From assembly GCA_003290165.1 (NCBI GenBank), contig QNQO01000458.1, positions 1 through 64,000 of the forward strand: a stretch of 64,000 nt of DNA, in the 5' to 3' direction. A model generated the notes under the pieces. The model saw only the letters and a list, made by a program, of their open reading frames with translations, had not been told where the DNA came from and ran no database searches. Below are positions 42,236 through 52,811 of this stretch, piece after piece. How positions within the stretch are numbered: position 1 is the stretch's first letter; every line of letters begins with the position of its first letter. The translations under genes and the position numbers were made by a program. The DNA comes from Berberis thunbergii (taxonomy: Eukaryota; Streptophyta; Magnoliopsida; Ranunculales; Berberidaceae).

Positions 42236-45200
42236 TTAAAATTCCAGTAAGCTCTTCAGGTTGGGGTTGTCTTTCAAGATGCTTTGATACACAGTGGGAA
42301 TTTCCTTTTTATCGACATTAGTGTTCAAGCCTCTTTGAGTATGTAGAACTACATGCCACCCGTCATTTGATTGATCTTTCGAATAAAATACCCCACTTGC
42401 TTCTTGAGCTAAAATGAATGGATCCCCTCCACCTTTCTTTTGTCTTTTAGCTTCGACAAGTTTACCATCTCATGGTTCAAAATTGGGTCCACCTTATATG
42501 AATTTTTCTTATCTTCCACTTTGACCCAATCACAATAGAAGACAGTTTCTGTGAAATCTATGTAGTCTAGCACCAGTATGTCTCTAACAACTCCATACCA
42601 TTTGGCTAGTTGGTCATTTGGCCTCTTATCTTTCTTACTAGCAACAAAATGAGCAATGGAATCCATGGAGACACCACTATCTTGTGTCACCAAACATTCA
42701 TCCAAAGAACTTGTCGCAAATGTGAAACCATTTACACAATATTTTGGATATCGGGTTGCCAAAAATTGTGGACCATTAATGGCTAACCTCCAAAGTGTGG
42801 TATTTGTTTCCCCAGCCTTCTCCAACTACATTGTAAAACAAATCATCTTAGAACTGAAATCTGAAAATTAAAAAAATTATATATGTATATATATATGAAT
42901 AAATACACATTATAAAATACCTCATTACACAACCAAGGAATAAAATCTGTAGCTTTCTCAACATTTTTCCTTGACCTTTTTTTTACTTTGTGTAGCCAAC
43001 TCCATGCAATATTCATTGTATTTTCTGCACAAGTTACCATATTATCATAATTCTATATTTCTAGTTATAAAAAAAGACTAAAATATTATATATCTTACTC
43101 TTCCCAATCACTCGAATCAGCAAGTGCATTGAAAACCCATCTTCGAGCTTGTTTAAATTGTACATTATTTAGCATATAGTTTTTTTCTTTATCCAATGGC
43201 TTTTCATCGGCGTACTCATCATCTACATCAAGCCACTCCTCTTGACTGTGTTTGTGAGTTCCGAACCGTGGCTTTGTCATTTACTCCATGCAGTATGTAA
43301 CAGATTCATCTACAAGGTATGATTCTGCTATTGATCCTTCTATGTATCTGAAAATTTTAGCATAGTCTTTGTATCATTTCATTAACCTATCAATCATAAA
43401 TAAAATGATAAATTAGTATATAATATAATAAGATAACGTGATGACGTGCACTAAAATTAGAAAAATTATTTACCGCTCAAAGGGATACATCCATCGATAT
43501 CGAACTGGACCACCAAGCATCGCTTCCTCGGTTAGATGAGCCATGCAATGCACACTTATAACAAAGAATGAAGGCGCGGAAGCTTTTTTTCAAGGACACA
43601 CATTGCCTCAATCACACCTTTGTGTGCCAACTGAAGATCTGTTTTGTTGATCACTTTAGCACATAAGATATTAAAGAATAAGCTAATTCTTTGAATAGCA
43701 ATTCTTAAATCTTTATCCTTCTTGTCACGAAAAATATGTCTAAGCAAAACTGTAAGTAAATGTTGCATAATGACATGGTAATCATGTGACTTCAGTCCTC
43801 TTAGCTCCAGGGGATTGCCAAGAACGCAATTACTCAACTTGGATGAAAATCCACTCGGCAATTTCAACTCTTTTAGTGTATTCATAAATGTTTTTTTTTC
43901 TTTCTTGGTCAAGGCAAATGATGCTTTGGGCATTGAAGTTTTTCCCGTTTCATTGTCATGGCTCAACCAATATCTCTTATGAGTTCCTATGTCTTCCATA
44001 TCTTTTCGAGCATTTTCACCATCCTTTGTTTTCTTAGAGACATTCAACAATATGTTCAATAAGTGTTCAATGACATTGTTTTCAGTATGCATCACATCAA
44101 TATTATGTCGTAGCTCAACAAACTTCCAGTACGGCAAATCAAATAAAATGGACCTTCTAGACCACGGTGGCGCAATGTTATTGGTTGGTTCATCATTGAC
44201 GTTATCATTATCAACCATATTCTTGCGCTTTTGCCCACTAACCCTACCTTCTGTAGAACTACCTTCCAAAATTTCCACTATCCTTCGTTCAACTTCTTCG
44301 CTAGATAACCATCGTGGAGCACGACGATGTTCAACATCTTTGTTGAATCCCTTGTCATCTCTAAACTTGTGTTTTGTAGGTAAAAAAAACGTTGATGGCC
44401 TCTATAGCATATTTTCCGTCTGTTTGAAAGACGTTCAGATTCTACATCATCAACACAAATAGGGCATGCATTATAACCATGAACATTACAACCAGCTAGA
44501 GTCCCATAAGCAGGAAAGTCATGGATACCCCAAAACAACATTGCTTTCAACCGGAAATGGCTTTTAGTACACACATCCCAAGTTGAAACACCATCTGCCC
44601 ACAATTCCTTCAACTCTTCTACTAATGGCTCCAGGTAAACATCAATATTCTTTCCGGGTGCTTTTGGCCCTGATATTAACAAGGTTAACAAACAAAACTC
44701 CTTTTTTGAGCATAAAGAAGGTGGAAGATTCAAAGGTGTTATTATTACTGGCCAACAACTATAAGCATTACTTAGATTTTCACGTGGGTTAAAACCATCA
44801 GTCGATATTGCAAGTCTCAAATTCCTACTTTCAGAGGCAAACTCTGGCCATCTCATATTTGTTAAAGTCCATTGTGCTAAATCACATGGATGTCTCATCA
44901 AATTTCCATCTGAACAAGCATCCTTGTGCCAAGTCATTGCTTCACCAATCCACGGTATGCTAAAAAATCTTTTCAACCTTGGAATCAATGGAAAATACTT
45001 TACAACCTTTTTAGCTTCTTTCCTGTATACCTTGCCGGAGTTGTTGTCATCGACATCCACATAAACCTTATACCTAACAGAACTACATTTTGGACAAGCA
45101 ACCAAACCCTCATATTCTTTCCAATAGAGTATGCATCCATTGGCACATGCATGTATTGTCTTACATTCCATCCCCATATCTTTAATTGTGTTTTTCATGT

Positions 45201-45884
45201 TTGGGTAGTTATCTGGCAAATTACAATCATCCGACAATAAGGTTTTTAGCCATTTTAACAACATCGTCACACTATTACCACTCCAACTAAAACGAGTCTT
45301 GAAATTCTGCAATTCAATAATGGTGGACAACATGGTCTTATCCGTAGGACACCCATTGTACAAAGGCACAGTCGCGTTTTCCTTATATTTTTGATACTTC
45401 TTGTTCATAACTGTCTCAGGTTCACGAGAAAGTTCCGGACCACCTTCTGGATTACCGCCAAAACATTCTTCGACGGTGTCATTCAAGTCATTTATCCCAT
45501 CATCAGCCTCCACAGTTTTCATGTTGGGGAATACATCATCAACTAGCTCGCTCATCCTAGGATATTCACAGGCATCATCAGGTTCAACCACTTCTGTCAT
45601 AGGTATACCAATCACATGCTTGTTTATATTCTCTCTATGATGTATCCACGTGACATAATTGGTATCAATGCCATGGCTTAACAAATGAACACCTATGTCG
45701 TCAACACTAATGTTTCCCCTCGAGTTCCTACATCGAACACATGGGCAAGGAAAAAGACTCTCTCCATTTGCATTATCCTCAACAAACTGTTGGAATATTG
45801 TCTAACGCCGTTTATATACATTGCACTTCCCCGTTTGTTCATCCATGATTTATCTAAATGAATTGTTGACATTTCTACACACAA
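42236..45884 (-). pseudogene. TNP2-type CACTA transposase
   Basis: The minus strand starts 'MSTIHLDKSWMNKRGSAMY' at 45884, then 'LLSHGIDTNYVTWIHH' (45.68 kb). The main frame 45684-44278 has the Transposase_21 core: 'CANGCILYWKEYEGLVACPK', 'IPRLKRFFSIPWIGEAMTWH', 'LRLAISTDGFNPRENLSNAY', 'ISGPKAPGKNIDVYLEPLVE' and 'GYNACPICVDD'. The frame 44278-43556 continues with 'LRHNIDVMHTENNVIEHLLN' and 'LKSHDYHVIMQHLLTVLLRH', followed by DUF4218-type 'GPVRYRWMYPFER' near 43,500 and 'YADEKPLDKEKNYMLNNVQF' near 43,170, and DUF4216-type 'GVVRDILVLDYIDFTETVFY' near 42,590. It ends 'NPNLKSLLEF' at 42236. Frame changes near 45,700, 44,390 and 44,278 suggest it is damaged unless some are introns. Transposase would cut the CACTA ends. 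Confidence 0.88.
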
Positions 45885-47593
45885 AAAAAATTAAAAGATT
45901 AACTTTCGTCATTGACCAAAGGAATCTAAATTGCTAAATTGCTTGAAAATCATTGACCAATCTAATGAACTTCAATTCATCCAGTTGTGCTGTTGTATTT
46001 GTTATGGTACCCTATACAATGTTTCATTGACCTTCTTTCTACATTCCCAATCCAACTCAATTACTTGAGTTACATTGGATCTCCTATCCAAACTAATTGT
46101 TTCTAAAATACCACAATCATGCTTATTGTTGATCTTAGAAAAAACAAAATAAAATTATATAGACATTAAAATAAGAATTCATCAACAACCCATAAGAGTG
46201 CAAATAAAAGGAAGATCGTTATAGGATTTTAGCATATAAAACAAAGAACTAGATATCAAAAACCAAGAAAGAAAGGCAGTTTAACATCAATTACAGGATG
46301 CTTGAAATGGCAGGGACGCAAATAAGAAATAAGAAATGGCAGTTAACCCAATAGTTTTTGTGCACAAATATGGAATTTCTTTTTCCTGTTTTTTTTTTCA
46401 AGGCCAAACAAATATGGTGTGAGTATAGCTAATTTTGTTGTAGACTGGTCATGAAGCACACTGGCTGGGTTTTCTACCATAAACCCTCCAATATATGATT
46501 GCATAATTCCCAATCATCACTTTGAAAATCCGAAGAAATGGACTTGTGATGAAAATGATCCATGAACCACTACTCAACCTAAAAGTTGATGGATGTATAG
46601 GATAAATCATACAGGTACCACTCCATTTAAATCCAAGGAATATAAGAAATCATCTTTTTGGATGAATTAAAATTTGACAAATCAAATTTATAACCTGTTT
46701 TTGTTGGCAAAAGATGCAAGTGTACAAGTTAAAATCATTGCTTTTTGTAATTTTAGCAAGTCTACAAGCTCCTTCAAAACTTTGAAGGGACCGAATCGGA
46801 AAGAAAACAAAAAATTGTTATTCATGACGAGTGAATTGTTATTTATGTTGTGCATGCAAGGGGAGCTCCTTCACCTATTCTCCTAGGATTTTTATTTCAT
46901 GGATCTTGTAGATATGGCTGAAATAATTGAATACATAATGAACCAACAAAAGATAAAATGATGTAACTGGAATTCATCAGGGTATCATAATCTGATTTGT
47001 ACTAGTTTTACAAGTATAGTTGTCTTCATTAACGTAACTGTACGTTCTGGTTTTGCTTGTGAACTCCAAAGATTACCAGACTCATTGAGAGGGTGGAAGC
47101 TACATTTATCAAGCACTTCTTTAGTTCAAACCGCAGTAAGGCCATGAACACCTTGAAACCCAAAGTGAAGAAAGAAAGGCATCAAATTACATTTTTTTGG
47201 GTAAGAAGTGAAATCGCGGGATTCACTAATTTAAGGAAAACTCAGTCCTTCTGATGATAAAAGAGTGAGTTTTCTTGTATTCGCCTAACTTAGATTCATG
47301 CAAGAACCAAGCAACCAAAGCAAATGTTTTTTTTTTAAGGAAATTGAGTAGGGGTTATTTAGGATCCCCGAACCAAAACGAAGTTGGATTTACTAATTTC
47401 GCATATTTGGTTTTATGTTTAGGTTTCTTTACTGGTTTCTTTACATTTTGATAAAACCAGCCCATTTTAATGCGTATCCCTCTTTAATGGCATCTTGCAT
47501 TTCCTTATAACTTAGTCGAAGCTAGAGGCAATCTAATGATGATACAATTAAACTGTAAGAAACCACAAAATCCAAAGAGTTGAGTACTCACGA
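45885..47593. other. Non-coding CACTA interior 5' of the transposase gene
   Basis: About 1.7 kb, AT-rich. The region directly right of 45,884 is the expected promoter and leader of the minus-strand transposase gene, but no clear TATA position can be fixed. No coding signal is recognised. Confidence 0.35.
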
Positions 47594-47692
47594 GCAAGAA
47601 CTTATGTTTCTTTATCAAGCTTCCTTGTGTTCAAAGTAGTGCCACTGGAGGCAGCCTTGTTTGTTCCTGCTGTAGCTGGAAGATAGACAATA
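47594..47692 (-). pseudogene. MBF1: Captured exon of multiprotein bridging factor 1 (MBF1)
   Basis: The minus strand after a 'cttccag' acceptor near 47,680 reads 'TAGTNKAASSGTTLNTRKLD' and 'KET', then a stop in place of Glu, then 'VLAR' and a 'gtgagt' donor. Plant MBF1a/b has 'AG.NKAASSGT.LNT.KLDE.TE.LAHE' at this exon, just before the helix-turn-helix domain. The piece covers about 30 of 142 residues. MBF1 bridges TBP and bZIP activators. One in-frame stop shows the copy is dead. It lies upstream of the transposase gene, in the same orientation. Confidence 0.72.
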
Positions 47693-49954
47693 AAGCAACA
47701 TTATCATTGGGAATCCCATGTCAAGATAATGAGATATTCAAGAAACCACGATGTTCTTCCAAAAAGAAGAATCACTAGTCTAGCACCAACTTGAATGTAC
47801 AGTTAACTCTTCCGAGCAGATTTGATATTTGTCAAACTAACATGGCAAATATAACAAAAAAGTCCTCACTTCTTTTGCATATTAAAGTGTCCAGCATAAA
47901 AATGCATTACGACACTAAGCTAAACAAGTTAAGATTTGGTCATTAGACATGACCGCTGTCACCAACATATAGCTCCAATTAAACAAAAAAGACCACTTGA
48001 AAGAATGCTTCAGTTGATTAGAATAAATTGGACAGATCAATGATATGACCACTAACCAGTGATTAAAAATGTATAAAATTTGTGGGATACAGTTTGAGAT
48101 AGCAAAATTTAATATTTCTAAGTGAAAACGATTGACTGAAAACAATTTAATATTTGAACCCTCCAGAACAAATTATGAATCAGATTGATAAAAATCTTAT
48201 ATCCATTAAAATAAAAACGATAGAATCAAATGATATGCTTCTATTGAACTCAAACTTTGGATCCCCACCTATGCCTTCACTATTTCTAAATGCTACAAAT
48301 GCATTGAAAAATTTAGTTGCTTTGTTGTTCTTAATAGATCCTTTGGAGTAAATAAAATAGTTGCCCTAGTAAGACTTTGCCTTATAATGCCAAAATTTTA
48401 TAATTTCTTATTAATATGATGACATAGAAAAATCTTCCATGTTTCCCAAAATACAAGATTGAATTGTTGAAAACAAAAATGTCACTATTACGTCTTCACC
48501 CCATTCCCCACCAATTTTTGATGTATGCTTCCCTCACCCTCTTCTTCATTTTTGTATGGGTTTTGAATATCTTCACCCTCTGTCCCCTCTCTCATTTTTT
48601 ACTTATTCAGTGAAATGTCAGGTTCTAACTTAGTAGGAATCTGTCCCTCCATGGTACTCCTTCAAAAATAAATATAAATAAGCAAAAAATATATGATATC
48701 TTGCAAGCAAAATAAATTAACCTAACATGCAACCTTATAAACTCATTTTCAAAAATCCTAAGTTTTTTGTGCAAACCCATTTAACATCATATGATAACTT
48801 ACTTTCTCAAAAAGCACCTAAAATTGAACTAGTTAGTATACATTGCCATAAAAAGAAATGGGTCAAGTTCATTTATCAACCAAAACTACATCAATTACAA
48901 TCTTTTAAGGCATTCTTTTATGAATCTCATATCGATTGGAGATGATCTTAAGAGATGTAGTTGCAGTAGACCATTTAGTATCACCAAACCCCGTTAATAA
49001 GAGATAATGAGACTTTATTAAAGTTCGGAATCAGATGGAAAATACCATCCAAGGATAGGCCAACATAACCAAACACATGGAAAACTAAAAGAATCGCCTA
49101 ATGCCATTACTAAGTCACCATTAACAATATCTTCCAAGATCTTTTATCATTAGTTTGTTAAGCTCGGCGCAGTGCAAAAGTAAGCAAGCTGTAGCACTGC
49201 AAAGTCTCAGCATGCCAATAACATTTCTAGGACCACCAGTTCTGGCATCACAAACTCCACAGAACAGCAAGGTCTTATTGTTTCTAGTAGATCCTAAAGG
49301 GACTGATATGGCCAACAGAGCTCCCAATTCATAACATCTGCATAGAAAGCCAAAGATATTCTCTTAAAAAGTTTGATTATCGGATTCAATTCCATCACAA
49401 TAAAACCTAGTTTTTCCATAAAGCTTTCAAATGAAACCCCACTCAACCCAAATTGTATACACTACTTTTAAACTCTATCAGAAATCAACTTGTGCTATTT
49501 AGGCCAGCTTCATTATCAATGAGACATATAAACAATTTTATTTTTTGGCATTTTTGATAAGAATGAGAATATTGCCAAAAGGAGATTGATTCCACCTTTT
49601 TCATCAAAAATAAAAAAACTCTATGAACCCTAATTTCATCAAAAATAAAAGAGAGAGAGAGTACCTATACGAATTCGGTTGCAGTTCCTGATCGATTTGA
49701 AGACGCCGAGTACTAAGGAGGGAAGACCAGGGAAGGAGGGGAGGAGGGAAGTCGAGGGAGGAGCAGGGAAGTTGAGGGAGCAGGGAAGTCGAGTGGAGTA
49801 GAGTCGAGGGAGGGAGCAGAGAAGGAGACGATGTCGATGTCGAGTGGAGGGAGCAGGTTTGTGGAGGGGAGGGACGGTTTTTGTCGATGGAAGTCGAGTG
49901 GAGGGAAGGTCGAGCGCCAAAATAGCCCGCCCAATTTTTTTTTTCAGCTTTTCA
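47693..49954. other. Non-coding right part of the 20.7-kb CACTA
   Basis: About 2.2 kb. A 68-codon minus-strand frame at 49121-49327 (RTGGPRNVIGMLRLCSATAC in the middle) has an exon-like composition but I do not recognise it. At 49,690-49,930 a purine-rich, repetitive 'gggaggagggaagtcgag' tract encodes nothing supportable. It resembles the CT-rich leader of a minus-strand transcript and may mark the 5' end of the CACTA's own transcription unit. Confidence 0.35.
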
Positions 49955-50265
49955 TGTAACCACGGTTTTGAGCCGTTGCTAGAGCTAGCCACAGTTTAGA
50001 ACCGTTGCTAAATTTTTTTCTGCAACGGTTTTGAGCCGTTGCTAGACCTAGCCACAGTTTAGAACCGTTGCTAATTTTCTTTTTTGCAACGGTTTTGAGC
50101 CGTTGCTACTAATAGCCACGGTTTTTAGCCGTATCAAATATACCAACGGTTTTAAGCCGTGGCCAGGTTTTTTTTACCCACGGTTTTAAACCGTTGGTAC
50201 TTATAGCTACGGTTTTTTACCGTGGCAAATAAAGCAACTATTTAGAACCGTGGCCAGCTCGGCGT
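49955..50265. repeat. Right subterminal hairpin array of the 20.7-kb CACTA
   Basis: About ten hairpin units such as 'ccacggttttgagccgttgc' and 'gcaacggttttgagccgttg' fill the last 310 bases before the terminal inverted repeat. They are the same motif as at 29,577-30,035, with spacers of 10-25 bases. Confidence 0.85.
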
Positions 50266-50592
50266 AGCTAAACTGGCCTTTTGGTGTAGTGTCTCATCTC
50301 TGTTTCTGACCACTCTTCTCCATTCACCTTCCTTTCCCTCATTCGTTATCATCTCACATCTCCGTTCCTTATAGGGATTGAGGGTATGAGATGCACAAAA
50401 GTTCCAGATTCCAGGGTTTGAGACGCACAAAAATTGTTGTTTTTTGTTTTGAATTCGATTGAGGGTTTGAGACGCACAAAAGTTTCAGATTCCAGGTTTG
50501 AGTGCAGTCTACGCGTTTGAAGAAATGCCACACTCAATTCTCTTCCTCAAACTAAATTGTGTTTTTATTTGTTTTGCTTGGTAGCTTTATCC

Positions 50593-50969
50593 ATGGCTTC
50601 AGAAAGTCCTAATCTTGAGGAGAGGTTGAAATCTCTCATTCATTAGCTCCAAGTGGAATCGGGCATTCTTGATAAGATTGTCTACAAAGGCAAGAACCAG
50701 CATCGACGTTGCTTGTATTTCCAGTATCTACTGAAGGTTGATTTTTTTTTTTGTAAAAACTGTTTTTCAGTGGTGCATCTATTTGAAATTTAACTTATTT
50801 ATTAATTTTTTTTTTTGTATTATAGGTAGTTCTAATGAAATATTTCTATTTATTAGGTGAGAAGGGATGTAAGACTTCTGCTTTCAGGTCATCTGGAGCA
50901 GATACTGAACTTCCTCTTTCAAGTTATTACTGGGCAAAAACCTGCTAAAACGCTTCGGCTTCTAGAAAG
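50593..50969 (+). pseudogene. Captured fragment of a NEPRO-like (nucleolar) gene
   Basis: ATG at 50593 opens 'MASESPNLEERLKSLIH', a TAG stop, then 'LQVESGILDKIVYKGKNQHR' and 'RCLYFQYLLK' to a GT donor at 50736. After an intron with a 'ttattag' acceptor, 50857-50969 reads 'VRRDVRLLLSGHLEQILNFL' and 'FQVITGQKPAKTLRLLER' to another donor. Plant proteins annotated as nucleolus and neural progenitor protein-like share this N-terminus ('ILDR.VYK.KNQHRR..YFQYLLKVRRDLRLL'). Only exons 1 and 2 are present, and the stop at codon 18 blocks translation. Being first behind the promoter-like leader, it would supply the 5' end of any chimaeric transcript. Confidence 0.65.
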
Positions 50970-52072
50970 GTAAAAAGTTCCATCGCAATCTCCAATGAAA
51001 TTATCCTTATTAGTTTACATATATTTGGAAAAATTCCTTCCACCAACATTGGCAACATGTCATATATTGCAAGAAAAAAGTCTCCTGATGTGGTGCTCTC
51101 CACTTTGATCCTGTGACAACATTCACTACATTATATCTAACGAGGTTCATGAAAATCTGTGGTCTAATTGACTTCTATAACTAACATGGTGCCTACAATC
51201 CATGTTTTTTAATTTATTTTCAATTTCTAATCAGTGGGCTTAAAAAAAAAAGTAATTTGTAGAAGAATGCAATTGATTATCGGCTCAACAGTGTTCTTGT
51301 CATCATTCCTGAGTCCTACTAGCATATATGAGTCATCATTTTTGCCCTCGCTTATTCCCATTGTTATACTAGATCAGTATGTATACTGGTGTACAACATT
51401 CCCATTGTTATTCCCTCCTTTGCACTATGTTTACGGCCTGGTTCGTGGGGTACAGTTTGACTGGGGGATAAAGGCATTGGGGTTGAGTCCTCTGTAGGAG
51501 GCTCTGTGGGAGGAACCGCAGATGGTTGCTCTGTGAAGAATTAGTTCAAAATTGCCTTCTACGAACTTTGGAACACCTATTACACGAGATACACAATTAT
51601 TGTAATTGTATTTAGCAATCTAAAATGTGTAATTTATTGGGGAAAAATGATTTGTAATCACTTACTATCATAACAGTTATTCATTATAATATCATTTGCT
51701 CAATAACAATAAATACATAAATAAATAAATAATAGTAACTTATTTATAAGGATATCATAACAGTTATTCAGTAAAATGCAGTGCATTGTGCTGGACAGAG
51801 TACTGAATTTTTGCTGCGTGCTGTTGCTGCTTTGTTATGTGCTGGTTTGTGGTCAGGGTGCTTGTATGTGCAGGTAACAGTTTCCTTTCTCATGTGTACT
51901 ATGCGCTTCATGATAATTCATCAAAAACAGCTCATGTTTTTAGTCTTCCGTTCTATCATTTTAAGTGTAGATAGGTTGTTAGTGCTTTCTTTTTAATTTG
52001 GTTTCAAATTCCACAATTCAACATACTATATGCTTTGAGTTGTCTCAATTTTGTTATATTTGATACTGGTAG
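50970..52072. other. Unassigned stretch between NEPRO-like and SFH fragments
   Basis: About 1.1 kb of AT-rich sequence. Short open frames at 51,234 and 51,781 have no recognisable product. It probably contains intron remains from both neighbours and the breakpoint. Confidence 0.3.
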
Positions 52073-52331
52073 GTCTCGAAAGATCAGATGTTGAAAACTC
52101 TGAGGATGAAAGGAGAACAAGGATGGGATCACTGAAAAAGAGAGCAATTAATACATCTACAAAGTTAAGAAATTCATTGAAAAGGAGTAGGAGAAACAGT
52201 AGAGTTATATCTGTTTCCATTGAGGATGTGCGTGATGCAGGGGAGGTGCAAGCAGTTGATACCTTCCATCAAACACTCATCTTAGAAGAATTTGTACCCG
52301 CAAGACACGATGATTATCATATGATGCTCAG
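52073..52331 (+). pseudogene. Captured exon of a SEC14-like phosphatidylinositol transfer protein (SFH)
   Basis: The exon after a 'tggtag' acceptor reads 'GLERSDVENSEDERRTRMGS', 'LKKRAINTSTKLRNSLKR' and 'ISVSIEDVRDAGEVQAVDTF', then 'ARHDDYHMMLR' to a GT donor after 'ctcag'. Plant SFH proteins have 'D.ENSEDERRTRIGSLKKKAI' near the start, 'SSVSIEDVRDVEELQAVDAF' and 'HDDYHMMLRFLKARKFD'. This is the basic N-terminal segment plus the start of the CRAL-TRIO N domain, about 86 residues; the lipid-binding pocket is absent. The exon is open throughout. It lies in the same direction as the neighbouring captured pieces. Confidence 0.85.
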
Positions 52332-52811
52332 GTTACCTTCTTTCCATTTTCTAGAGTCACTGTATCTGAATTGGAGTCCCCAAACCTGTTTTTGACTGTT
52401 TTATGCTAAAGAGGATACCATGCCAATTAAAAAAAATTAAAAATTCTAAGAAGTGCCATGCTTAAGGTGTTGTGTACCACGTTTTTTAATATCATATTTG
52501 GATTAAAAAGAAATCATTGTGTAGATAATTTAACTTTTGGTACCATTGAGTTTGAACCACAGCGATTCATTTTGCTATTCAGCAGAGCTCGAAAATAAAA
52601 ATTTTAAGGCATATTACAGTGAGCTTCTGTCATGGATATGCTTTTGAAGAATTACTTTCAAGTTATGCTTGCACTTTTGGTTCACATCTTTAGGACTGTA
52701 TTGTTAGGTTGACCTTTGAAGCCTGTGCAAAATATCAGGATTTGTGCCAGTGAGAATTGGCATAAATTATTTATTGAATAGTGGTTAAATTGCTTTAAGA
52801 AGTTCTCAGAC
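52332..52811. other. Junction between SFH and SPL14-type fragments
   Basis: About 480 bases without a recognisable exon. The breakpoint between the two source genes must lie here. Confidence 0.35.

Larger units (their letters stand above)
29560..50291 (-). mobile_element. 20.7-kb CACTA (En/Spm) element with transposase genes and captured host-gene fragments
   Basis: Termini CACTACACCAAAA (29560) and TTTTGGTGTAGTG (to 50291) are exact inverted repeats. The 3-bp duplication tct lies at 29557-29559 and 50292-50294. Both ends carry arrays of the hairpin motif 'gcaacggttttaaaccgtgg'. Minus-strand genes for TNP2-type transposase (45,884-42,236) and a Transposase_24-type protein (41,970-40,303) identify it as a CACTA element of coding type. 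Downstream in the same direction, and upstream at 47.6 kb, are intron-containing pieces of at least five unrelated host genes. It is inserted in the leader of the outer element. Confidence 0.95.

Noticed and set aside
49639..49992. Minus-strand Ser/Pro-rich frames at the right end of the CACTA
   Set aside because: They derive from a purine-rich simple tract and run into the hairpin array; more likely transcript leader than coding sequence.
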